A stretch of 49,717 nucleotides of DNA from an uncultured Bdellovibrionales bacterium (lineage in GTDB: Bacteria; Bdellovibrionota; Bdellovibrionia; Bdellovibrionales; UBA1609), in NCBI GenBank assembly GCA_938002015.1, contig CALLAU010000077.1, positions 1 to 49,717 on the forward strand, given 5' to 3'. Below are positions 14,911-22,346 of this stretch, one piece after another. Under the pieces are notes generated by a model. The model was not told the DNA's origin, did no database searches, and saw nothing but the letters and a program-made list of their open reading frames with translations. A program made the translations under genes and the position numbers. Position 1 is the first letter of the stretch; every line of letters begins with the position of its first letter.

Positions 14911-15924
14911 TTAAATTTTTAAGTTTTTAAAAACACCCTGTTTAATATTCTCATCTCTCATAATTCCTTTTTCAGTAACCCATGCAGTAATTAAATTTGC
15001 AGGTGTTACATCAAATGCAGGGTTATAAGTCTCACAATCAGGAGCCCAAAGATTCTCGTTCCAGCCTCTTACCTCGTCTCTATTTCTTTGCTCAATTGGA
15101 ATCCCTGACCCGCTTTCAAGTTCAGGATCAATAGTTTTCTCAGGTGCCACAATGTAAAAAGGAATATTATGATACTTACATAGCACAGCTAAACCATAAG
15201 TTCCGATCTTATTTGCAGCATCTCCATTAGCTGCAATTCTATCTGCACCAACAAAAACAGCATCAACTTTTCCCATAGACATTAAGGAAGCTGCCATATT
15301 ATCTGTGATAAGCTTAAAAGGAACTCCCTGTTTTTTTAACTCCCAAGTAGTAAGTCTTCCTCCTTGAAGAAGCGGCCTTGTTTCATCAACATAAACTGAA
15401 ATATCTCCAAAGAGATCATGTGATTTTTTTAAAACACTAAATGCAGTTCCATTTCCTGCAGCTGCTAGACCACCGGTATTGCAATGAGTAAGAAGATTTG
15501 CTCCAGGCTTAACAAGTGTTGCTCCAAGAGTTCCCATTTTCTCTGATGCAAGCCTATCAGCCTCCCATTGTTCAAAGGCCCAGTTTTCAACCCAGCTTTG
15601 GCTCTCCATTTTTGAGAGAAGCTCTCTAAATTTTCTCATATAGTGGATAAGATTTACTGCTGTTGGACGAGACTCCTCTAAAGCTTTTGACGCTTTCATA
15701 AGATAATCTATTCCAAGGCCTTTATCTGCAATACTTGCTAAATAAAAGTTTGCAGAAAGACCAATAAGAGGAGCACCTCTTACCTTTAGCTTTTTAATAG
15801 CATCAACCATTTCATCTAAAGTTAAGCATTCAACCCAGTCTTCATGATGAGGGATTCTAGTTTGGTCTAAAATTTTAAGAGGTAAGCCTGTTTCATATTT
15901 TAAACTTATATGATCTATTTTCAT
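14911..15924 (-). CDS. mtnA: Methylthioribose-1-phosphate isomerase
   Basis: Converts 5-methylthioribose-1-phosphate to the ribulose-1-phosphate. An eIF2B-alpha-related fold with all hallmark blocks: DQTRIPH, VRGAPLIG, LLTHCNTGGLAAAG with the catalytic Cys, VDETRPLLQGGRLT, DNMAASLM, VGADRIAANGDAANKIGTY with the catalytic Asp, and PFYIVAPEKTID. I place the start at the ATG at 15924 (MKIDHISLK), where it overlaps the mtnB stop as ATGA. A start at 15966 would add 14 residues unlike the family. It is coupled to mtnB and followed by mtnP. Confidence 0.95.
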   Translation of the reverse strand: MKIDHISLKYETGLPLKILDQTRIPHHEDWVECLTLDEMVDAIKKLKVRGAPLIGLSANFYLASIADKGLGIDYLMKASKALEESRPTAVNLIHYMRKFRELLSKMESQSWVENWAFEQWEADRLASEKMGTLGATLVKPGANLLTHCNTGGLAAAGNGTAFSVLKKSHDLFGDISVYVDETRPLLQGGRLTTWELKKQGVPFKLITDNMAASLMSMGKVDAVFVGADRIAANGDAANKIGTYGLAVLCKYHNIPFYIVAPEKTIDPELESGSGIPIEQRNRDEVRGWNENLWAPDCETYNPAFDVTPANLITAWVTEKGIMRDENIKQGVFKNLKI

Positions 15925-16553
15925 AATGTTCTCTCTCCGATAAGCTTCCTCTTCTCTAACAACCAATTATACTCATCTTTAGACATTCTTGAGATATGCC
16001 CCATAGACTTTGCTTTATATAAAACTTCACATGAGTGCTCTAGTCTTTCTATACCTGTTAAGGCTTCATCAACAGACTCACCCCAAGAAAGTGCGCCATG
16101 CCTTTTAAGTACTAAAACTCTTGAATGAGGCAAAAAAGGATTAAGGTTTTCACCCATTTCTTCTGTGCCTGGCTTTGCATAAGGCACAATAGGAATGGAA
16201 CCTGCCGCTAAGACAAGCTCAGAGATCACATCTCCAGGAAGGGTAGTGTCTTCTGGGTTTGCAATCGACCAGGCTATTGCTGTTGGAGGGTGTGAGTGAA
16301 AAACCACCTTTGCCTTAGGACAGGCTTTAAACACCTTTAAATGCATTTTAAGCTCACTAGAGGAGCTCTTATCTCCAGCCTTTACAAAGTCTTCAGGCTC
16401 TACTTTATGCTTTCTAACCCCACTTGGAGTGATCCAGATCTGCCCTGAATCATCTTTAAAGCTAAAGTTTCCATCTCCTCCAGCTAAAAAACCCTTTTGC
16501 CATTGCACTCTAATGGCTTCTACAATATCACTTCTTAAAAGATCATTTTTCAT
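15921..16553 (-). CDS. mtnB: Methylthioribulose-1-phosphate dehydratase or aldolase (class II aldolase family)
   Basis: A 210-residue class II aldolase/adducin-fold protein. Zinc-site residues are visible as HSH (H86, H88) in VVFHSHPPTA and H152 in KRHGALSWGE, and a possible catalytic acid is E67. The phosphate loop is GGDGNFSF and ITPSG. Gene order with mtnA and mtnP argues for MtnB, which dehydrates methylthioribulose-1-phosphate. The same fold also serves as methylthioribulose-1-phosphate aldolase in the dihydroxyacetone phosphate shunt, and motifs alone do not separate the two. It is the first gene of the operon, divergent from the Rsm22-type gene with only 25 bp between start codons. Confidence 0.8.
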   Translation of the reverse strand: MKNDLLRSDIVEAIRVQWQKGFLAGGDGNFSFKDDSGQIWITPSGVRKHKVEPEDFVKAGDKSSSSELKMHLKVFKACPKAKVVFHSHPPTAIAWSIANPEDTTLPGDVISELVLAAGSIPIVPYAKPGTEEMGENLNPFLPHSRVLVLKRHGALSWGESVDEALTGIERLEHSCEVLYKAKSMGHISRMSKDEYNWLLEKRKLIGERTL

Positions 16554-16578
16554 AATTATTTAAAAGAGTTAAGGTATA

Positions 16579-17598
16579 ATGGAGCTTAAAAGCAAGGACG
16601 AAGATACAAATCAGCGACTAAATTCACTCTTTTCTCTCTTAAGCGAAAAACTGCCTGAATTTTTTCCAAAGACTCCTGTAAAACTCAGGGAAATGATCCT
16701 TAAAACATCAGATCAGTTTTTGTTTAAAGAAAATAAATCCCAGTGGAATGAGCACTGGTTTCAAACAGGTTATCTTAATTATTTTATGCCCATGCAGTAC
16801 GCCAGGATTCTAAAAGCTTTAAAGATGTGCCTTGAAGCTTATCCTGAGCTTGAATCTGAAATCTCATCAGTTCTAGATTTTGGCTCTGGCCCTGGTCCAT
16901 CTGCAATAGCATTTAATGACCTTTTTAAAAAACTCCCTGCTTGGACAAATACAGATATAAATAAAAATTCTCATAACCTTGCAAAAGAAGTCTACTCTTC
17001 TTTAAACATTAAACACGTAGATTTCAAAATTGCAGATCAAATTCCAGCATCTAAAGTTTCAAAAGAGCTTCTTTTACTTTCATACTCTTTATGTGAAGGA
17101 ATCGCTGAAGAAAATATCTTCACTTATGATCATGTTTTTATACTAGAGCCATCAACCAAAGAGCAATCAAGAAACCTTATAAAGCTTAGGCAAAAAGCTC
17201 TTGATCACGGATACCAAGTCATCGCACCTTGTACACACTGTGAAACATGCCCCATGCTAGAAAGAAAATCTGACTGGTGTCATGATAGGCTCACTAAGCC
17301 TGAGCTAGTACATCTTAAAGAGGTTAAACTTCCATTTTCTGATAAAAATTTAAACTACAGTTACTTATTTTTATCTAAAACAATTAAAAAAATAGAAACT
17401 GATAAAGTACGAGTTATTGGAGATTTTCTTAAGGAAAAAGGCAAAACAAAAATTGCTATTTGCAAAAGCAAAGATCGCCAATTCTTAAGCTGGCTAAAGA
17501 GATCAAAACACACCCCAACTTTTAGTCGAGGTGATCTCATTAGTTTACCCTCAAACACCTTGATAAAAGGACAGGAAATAAGGATTTCAGCCGATTAA
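16579..17598 (+). CDS. Rsm22/METTL17-family ribosome-assembly methyltransferase-like protein
   Basis: 339 residues. The Rossmann SAM-binding motif LDFGSGPGPSAIAF lies at about 98-111. It is followed by a Cys cluster C218-x2-C221-x2-C224-x9-C234 in the setting APCTHCETCP...DWCHDRL, the hallmark of the Rsm22 family (PF09243). In mitochondrial METTL17 the corresponding cysteines bind an iron-sulfur cluster, and the protein supports small ribosomal subunit assembly. The bacterial member probably acts on or near 16S rRNA. Whether it methylates is not known. It is divergent from mtnB with a 25-bp gap; a small secreted gene follows after 27 bp. Confidence 0.88.
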   Translation: MELKSKDEDTNQRLNSLFSLLSEKLPEFFPKTPVKLREMILKTSDQFLFKENKSQWNEHWFQTGYLNYFMPMQYARILKALKMCLEAYPELESEISSVLDFGSGPGPSAIAFNDLFKKLPAWTNTDINKNSHNLAKEVYSSLNIKHVDFKIADQIPASKVSKELLLLSYSLCEGIAEENIFTYDHVFILEPSTKEQSRNLIKLRQKALDHGYQVIAPCTHCETCPMLERKSDWCHDRLTKPELVHLKEVKLPFSDKNLNYSYLFLSKTIKKIETDKVRVIGDFLKEKGKTKIAICKSKDRQFLSWLKRSKHTPTFSRGDLISLPSNTLIKGQEIRISAD

Positions 17599-17625
17599 TC
17601 TTAGATTTTATGGAATCCTTATAAG

Positions 17626-18474
17626 GTGAACAGTCTAAAACCACATTTACTTATTATTCTTGTTGGGTTAAGTGCTCAACCAGCTTTTTCTCAAGTTTGT
17701 AATTTTGCATCAGAAAAATTTCAAAATAGAGTTCAAAAAAAATTCAAACAAAACCCTGTTAGACTTATTGAAACTTTTACGATTGCTTCACATAAGCTTT
17801 TCTTACAAAATATTGACAGTAAGAAAGCCGCACAAAACCAAAATCAAATTTTATCAAACTCTTTTGATGTAAATCGAATCAACCAGTCTTTATTAAAAAC
17901 CTTAAAAACAAGATCTGTAACTCGTTATCTTATGGACTGGGTAAGAACTCAGTACTGGGGAAATATTGACCAGCTTTACTACAGTAAAGAACTCTCATTA
18001 AAATCATTCTCAAAAGATATACTTGCACCTCATGAATTAAATATCACTAATACACACCCAGTTATGACAAAGGTAACAAGGCTTTCAAGTAGAAAGTGTA
18101 ACACCGCAGAAAAGAGAACCGGTCTTTGCCCAGGCACAGTCTATGAAGCCAAAGTTCAGTTTTCTCCCTATATTTCATGCAGACAAGACATTTTAGAAAA
18201 ATCTTTTCAAGGAAAATTCTTGTTAAGCTTTAAGAGAAACCAAGGTTTTAAAATTCTAGATGTAGAACTTTCTGGTAAAAGAATTGTTTTAAGTTCTCTA
18301 GACTTTCTTATTTCACAAAAAAGAAAAGGATTAAACTCTCAAGCCCTTACTACTCAACTCAGGTATCTTTCTTCAAATTCTGGCAGCTTTACTCTTCCAG
18401 GAGTTACAGCCCATTCTAATAGCTTCTTGGCAAAGTACAGCCAGCCAGCACCTCGTCTACCAGCTTCTTTATAA
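17626..18474 (+). CDS. Secreted protein, faint MlaC-like pattern (282 aa)
   Basis: The start is GTG at 17626. The signal peptide (LLIILVGLSAQPAFS) is followed by a mature domain beginning QVCNF. Most of the protein looks alpha/beta, with helices at 25-110 and a strand-rich part at 150-230. Three cysteines (SRKCN, GLCPG, SCRQD) lie close together and may pair. The segment FKILDVELSGKRIVLSSL..LISQKRKG faintly recalls the DVxVxGxSL pattern of MlaC-type periplasmic lipid carriers. The match is too weak to assign. The last 50 residues are Ser/Pro-rich and probably disordered. Confidence 0.65.
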   Translation: MNSLKPHLLIILVGLSAQPAFSQVCNFASEKFQNRVQKKFKQNPVRLIETFTIASHKLFLQNIDSKKAAQNQNQILSNSFDVNRINQSLLKTLKTRSVTRYLMDWVRTQYWGNIDQLYYSKELSLKSFSKDILAPHELNITNTHPVMTKVTRLSSRKCNTAEKRTGLCPGTVYEAKVQFSPYISCRQDILEKSFQGKFLLSFKRNQGFKILDVELSGKRIVLSSLDFLISQKRKGLNSQALTTQLRYLSSNSGSFTLPGVTAHSNSFLAKYSQPAPRLPASL

Positions 18475-18483
18475 ATTTGCATC

Positions 18484-18999
18484 TTAATTTGAAAAAATCC
18501 AAATGGGGTCAAATAGTGGAACTATAGACTCTTGCTTAAGCTCTCCATACTCATAACTAATAAGTTCATTATCATTTGGAAAAACTAAACTTGCGTACTC
18601 ACCCGTACTAAAATTAAAAGTAACTTTAACTCTTCCTGTTTTAAAAACTTCATAGCTACACTCTCCATCCAGTCTCATATCAACATTTTGAAGCTCCACA
18701 GTAAATCTTGGTTTCTCGTCTATAATTCTTTTTAAAAGCTTTGGATGAAGACTTCTCCCATCCTCTAATCCAGAAAAAAAGAAAGGTCCAACTTTCCTAT
18801 TTTGTTTAGGGTATTTATCGTAGTTATAAGCAACTCTTAGTTTTTCTCCAGCACCTTCAAGCTTAAAAAAAACTCCACTATATCTAGAAGACTCAACTAC
18901 TGTATCCTCTAACCCCCAGCAGCTACAGTCACAGCCAGATGCAAAACTAAATTTTGAATAACAAAAAAATATTGAAAATAAAATTATAAAAAAACGCAC
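18484..18999 (-). CDS. Secreted cysteine-containing protein of unknown function (171 aa)
   Basis: The signal peptide (FFIILFSIFFCYSKFSFAS) is followed by GCDCSCWG, a cluster of three cysteines at the mature N-terminus. The rest is strand-rich (SRYSGVFFKLEGAGEKLRVAY; KVTFNFSTGEYASLVF) with one more Cys (GECSYEV). The first cysteine could be mistaken for a lipobox, but FASGC is a poor fit in position. It converges on the preceding secreted gene with a 9-bp gap and shows no recognised family. Confidence 0.65.
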   Translation of the reverse strand: MRFFIILFSIFFCYSKFSFASGCDCSCWGLEDTVVESSRYSGVFFKLEGAGEKLRVAYNYDKYPKQNRKVGPFFFSGLEDGRSLHPKLLKRIIDEKPRFTVELQNVDMRLDGECSYEVFKTGRVKVTFNFSTGEYASLVFPNDNELISYEYGELKQESIVPLFDPIWIFSN

Positions 19000-19122
19000 A
19001 CTTACCTCCTCAAAACGGTTATTAGTTAGGAAGAAGCTAATATAATTAAACGCTAAACAAAAATAGATATATGGACTTTGTAATATTCCTGATAAATATA
19101 TATTAACTAAAAAAGAGTTTAA

Positions 19123-19830
19123 TTAATTGTTTTTAAAAAAACTGTTTTCTTTTCTATCAAAAATATAGTCTATGCTTTTATGGCCCATAGCTCTTTGAAC
19201 AGACTGGTGGCCTTCTGAAACCCAAATAGTTTCAATACCAATTTCTTTACCAATTTCCATGTCATGAATAGTGTCACCTATAATGACACCAGGTTTATTC
19301 TTATTTTGATCTGAGAGTTTAATGCCTCTTTCAAGCTTACTTCCTGCTTGGTAATCACTTGCTCCTGAGAGCTCATGAAAAACTCCTTCAAGAGCATGGT
19401 TAGTCACCTGAAATTCAAGCTCTTCAATATGTGCTGCTGAGAAAAGAATCTGCTTTACTTGCTTAGACTTTAAACCTTCTAAAATTTCTCTCGCACCTTC
19501 ATAGAGGTTTAAGCTATGCCTTCCAGCTTTATACTTAGAGATAAAGTTATTTGCGATCTCTTCAAATGTATGAACTTCTTGGTTTAACTCAAGTTTTTCA
19601 TAATAATCATAAACAGGAATCGTAAAAATCTCTAGATACCTCTCTTTAGAAAGCCCTGAATAACCTCTTTCAAGTAGTGCCTTATCAATAATCTCTACAC
19701 AAAGGTCTGTGTCATTTAAAAGGGTTCCGTTCCAGTCCCACAAAAGATATTCCTGGTCACTTAAGTAATTTAAAAAGTCTGTATTCTTCAACATGGCTGC
19801 AAAATCATCACAATCTAGGACTAAAGTCAT
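19123..19830 (-). CDS. HAD-superfamily phosphatase, phosphoglycolate phosphatase-like
   Basis: 235 residues. Motif I DWNGTLLND (nucleophile Asp and acid Asp replaced in spacing by D-x-N, as in many Gph-like proteins reading DxDGT or DWNGT) lies near residue 33. Motif II is LFSAAH, and motif III/IV is in KLERGIKL...GVIIGDTIHDMEIGKEIG. A helical cap of about 70 residues sits between motifs I and II (C1 cap). DWNGTL is typical of a Gph-like subgroup acting on small phosphate esters. The substrate is unknown. It is not the MtnC enolase-phosphatase, which has a different cap pattern. Confidence 0.82.
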   Translation of the reverse strand: MTLVLDCDDFAAMLKNTDFLNYLSDQEYLLWDWNGTLLNDTDLCVEIIDKALLERGYSGLSKERYLEIFTIPVYDYYEKLELNQEVHTFEEIANNFISKYKAGRHSLNLYEGAREILEGLKSKQVKQILFSAAHIEELEFQVTNHALEGVFHELSGASDYQAGSKLERGIKLSDQNKNKPGVIIGDTIHDMEIGKEIGIETIWVSEGHQSVQRAMGHKSIDYIFDRKENSFFKNN

Positions 19831-19884
19831 GCTTTTGATGTGAAAAACTCATTTTTTACGCTTTTATGTTCAAGAATGAGCCGC

Positions 19885-19972
19885 CCCATTCCGAAACGTT
19901 TAAAGATGGGATCTGTCTCCCTTTTATAGGCTCTTTTTTTACAAGAGGCCAAAGTCTATAAAAGAGCCTTGT
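19885..19972 (+). promoter_or_regulatory. Structured leader with competing stems upstream of the TSR-VWA gene
   Basis: Several mutually exclusive pairings are visible. CTTTTATAG (19921-19929) pairs with CTATAAAAG (19956-19964), and AGGCTCTTTT (19928-19937) with AAAAGAGCCT (19960-19969). ACAA..GGC (19941-19949) pairs with GCCTTGT (19966-19972), which makes a pseudoknot with the first stem. A further stem CCCAT/ATGGG (19885-19889, 19906-19910) lies upstream. No known riboswitch consensus was recognised. Confidence 0.4.
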
Positions 19973-20032
19973 GGCTTCGGATACAGGTTAAATTTTCTTA
20001 TTATTAAGAAGTAAAAAGGGGCTTAAATATTT

Positions 20033-21754
20033 ATGCTTAACTCTAAAATAAAACTACTGGCGCTAGCCTTATTTGCAGTTCTTGCTGCTGGCTGTAACGA
20101 TTCTGAATTTTCATCAGCTGGATGCACTGGAGCTGATTGCGATGTAAAACCTTCGAGTGTTTACTCATGGGACTTTGGCGGATGGTCACAGTGTAGTATG
20201 GCTTGTGGTGGCGGTGATCAAACAAGAACGGTTGCTTGTGTAGATAAAAACGACGTAGTTGTTCCTGATTCAGAATGTGTTGGCACTAAACCTAACAACA
20301 GTCAGACATGTAACATGCAGGCTTGTGTTAATACATACAGCTGGAATATTGGACCTTACGGGCAATGTTCAAAAGCATGTGATGGCGGAACAAAAGTAAG
20401 AGTTGTAACTTGCCAGCATAAAAATGGTACTTTTACGAGTGATTCAAATTGTTCTACTGAAAAGCCAAGCACTTCAGCTGAGTGTAATACAGATGCTTGT
20501 CCAAACACATACTCTTGGGTACCTGGGGCTTGGTCTTCTTGTTCAAAAACATGTGATGGTGGAACAAGAACAAGATCAGTTACATGTAGAACTGCAGCAG
20601 ATATTATTGTTGATGACAGCTATTGTACAGGAACAAAGCCTGAAGACACAGGTACTTGTAATTCTCAAGCTTGTTCATATGGTTACACTTGGGTTACTGG
20701 AAGCTGGGGTAAGTGTAGTGAAGAGTGCGGAGGCGGAATACAAGAGAGATCTTTAGGTTGCCTAAGAGATGATGGAGTTTATGTACCTCAGTCATTATGT
20801 ACGGAAACAAAACCTGCAGTTGAGAGAGCCTGCAATACGGATGAGTGTGCTCCAACTTGTAAAACTTATCAAATAAATGAATCAGTACCTAGTGCTAAAA
20901 ACAAACTTGATGTTTTACTTGTTATAGATGATTCAGGCTCGATGGCTGCTGACAACCAAAAGTTAGCAAGAAAACTTAAAAACTTTGTTAGTAAGTTAGA
21001 GAGTTCAAATATTGATTGGAGAATGTGTGTTACCACTACTGATGTAAGCTACTATGAAGGTAGAGCGATACAGTGGCAGGGTAAATCCGGTCATATACTT
21101 AAAAAAGGTGATACCAACCTTCATAATATTTTTGTAGACACTATTAAATGGATAGGAAGTGGCTGGAGTACTGATGAGCAAGGTATTAAAGCTATGAACT
21201 TAGCTGTTAAAGATAATTCAAGATCAAAGTGCTTTAGAAAAAATGCCGGCTTATCTGTTATTGTTATTTCTGATGAAGATGAAAGAAGTGTTGGAGGCAA
21301 AAAGTCACTTAGCACGACTCAATACAAACCTTTAACCAAACTAAACAACCCAAGTTCTTTTATGGCGACTGTTAATGCCGAGTTTGGTGTAGGTAAAAGA
21401 GTAAGTGTTAACTCTATTATCGTTAAAAACTCTACTTGTAGAGCTAAACAAAATGCTGAAGGTGATCCATCTTTTTATGGAACGCTTTATCAGCAGATTT
21501 CAGCTCTAACTGGCGGTGGCGTTGGTAGCATTTGTGCAAATGATTATTCAAATAACTTAAGTCTATTTGCTAATAAAATCACAAAAAGTCTATCATCATT
21601 ACAAATGCAATGTACTCCAAAAGAGAGTCCATCAGTATTTGTTGATGGTGTAGACTATAATTCAAATATAACAATTAATGGCAGTGAAATAATATTTAAC
21701 CCAGTAGTTGATGGCCCAGCTAATATTACTGGATCATATTGCTGTAATAAATAA
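20033..21754 (+). CDS. Lipoprotein with four thrombospondin type 1 repeats and a VWA domain
   Basis: 573 residues. The lipobox VLAAG-C21 predicts a lipid-anchored surface or periplasmic protein. Four thrombospondin type 1 repeats follow with an exact 58-residue period (first Trp at 46, 104, 162 and 220). Each has W/YxxCS.xCxGG, then RxxxC and a closing C..xxC. A von Willebrand A domain follows at about 293-490 with an intact metal-ion site D299-x-S301-x-S303 (VIDDSGSM). The last 70 residues form a Cys-containing strand domain (VFVDGVDYNSNITING). TSR plus VWA is the architecture of apicomplexan TRAP adhesins, so an adhesive role, perhaps prey contact, is inferred. A pseudopilin-like gene follows after 35 bp. 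Confidence 0.9.
   Translation: MLNSKIKLLALALFAVLAAGCNDSEFSSAGCTGADCDVKPSSVYSWDFGGWSQCSMACGGGDQTRTVACVDKNDVVVPDSECVGTKPNNSQTCNMQACVNTYSWNIGPYGQCSKACDGGTKVRVVTCQHKNGTFTSDSNCSTEKPSTSAECNTDACPNTYSWVPGAWSSCSKTCDGGTRTRSVTCRTAADIIVDDSYCTGTKPEDTGTCNSQACSYGYTWVTGSWGKCSEECGGGIQERSLGCLRDDGVYVPQSLCTETKPAVERACNTDECAPTCKTYQINESVPSAKNKLDVLLVIDDSGSMAADNQKLARKLKNFVSKLESSNIDWRMCVTTTDVSYYEGRAIQWQGKSGHILKKGDTNLHNIFVDTIKWIGSGWSTDEQGIKAMNLAVKDNSRSKCFRKNAGLSVIVISDEDERSVGGKKSLSTTQYKPLTKLNNPSSFMATVNAEFGVGKRVSVNSIIVKNSTCRAKQNAEGDPSFYGTLYQQISALTGGGVGSICANDYSNNLSLFANKITKSLSSLQMQCTPKESPSVFVDGVDYNSNITINGSEIIFNPVVDGPANITGSYCCNK
20159..20854 (+). repeat. Four tandem 58-codon thrombospondin type 1 repeats
   Basis: Units begin at about codons 43, 101, 159 and 217. 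No insertion or deletion separates the first Trp of each unit (46, 104, 162, 220). Every unit keeps the six-Cys spacing and the CxGG turn. The units differ at many positions, so they are old duplications or kept in register by selection rather than a recent expansion. Confidence 0.9.
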
Positions 21755-21789
21755 TTTAAAAAGAAAATATAAGGAAAAGGATTTAAAGA

Positions 21790-22236
21790 ATGGATCAAAA
21801 ACAAATTAAAAACTTAAAACTTTCATCTTTTGCGGTACTTAGCTTATGCTTTTGCTCACTTATGGTTTTCTTTGCGCAGCAAAACAAACCTTTAACTCTA
21901 GCAGATAAAGCAATGCTAAGAGCTGATGTGCATGTTCAAAAGCTTATAAAGTCAAAATTTATGATTGAGACTGAGCAACCAGTAAACAAAGCAACAAGAG
22001 GCCTTGCTTCAGCTGAAACAACTTTTAGAGTTGAGGCCTTAGAGGGACCTGTAGGGATTGACCCATGGGGACACCCTTTTCAATACCTTGTTAAAAAAGA
22101 CCCTAGAAATTTAGGGCATGGAAGTGTTATTATCTGGTCAGGTGGAGAGGATAGAGCTTTTCAAACTAATAGAGATATGATCGCTGCTGGTGAAAGCTTT
22201 GAGGGCGATGATTTTGGTAAGACTTATAAGTTTTAA
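21790..22236 (+). CDS. Membrane-anchored protein with a GspG/pseudopilin-like C-terminus
   Basis: 148 residues. One N-terminal transmembrane helix lies at about 12-31 (SFAVLSLCFCSLMVFFAQ). It is followed by a helix and then the segment IDPWGHPFQYLVKK...VIIWSGGEDRAFQT. That block matches the C-terminal part of type II secretion major pseudopilins (DPWGxPYxY ... xxSxGxDG), including the acidic residues near the calcium site. A prepilin peptidase motif (G-F/MTLIE) is not visible at the N-terminus, so it is probably not processed as a classical pseudopilin. It is likely cotranscribed with the TSR-VWA lipoprotein and ends at a strong terminator. Confidence 0.68.
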   Translation: MDQKQIKNLKLSSFAVLSLCFCSLMVFFAQQNKPLTLADKAMLRADVHVQKLIKSKFMIETEQPVNKATRGLASAETTFRVEALEGPVGIDPWGHPFQYLVKKDPRNLGHGSVIIWSGGEDRAFQTNRDMIAAGESFEGDDFGKTYKF

Positions 22237-22262
22237 AACTGGTTCTAACTTTTATTGAATCT

Positions 22263-22298
22263 AAAAAATCCTCTTAACTATATTAAGAGGATTTTTTT
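22263..22298. terminator. Bidirectional terminator between convergent genes
   Basis: A 9-bp perfect stem TCCTCTTAA (22269-22277) / TTAAGAGGA (22283-22291) with a 5-nt loop. It is preceded by six As and followed by seven Ts, so it can work on both strands. It serves the gene ending at 22236 and, on the other strand, the DUF1552 gene ending at 22347. Confidence 0.9.
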
Positions 22299-22346
22299 AG
22301 CTTTCTCATCCATTAAAGAAGGTTGTTTTTAACCTCGAATAATAGC

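Noticed and set aside
16554..16578. SAM riboswitch ahead of the mtn operon
   Set aside because: The intergenic gap is only 25 bp and holds no such structure.
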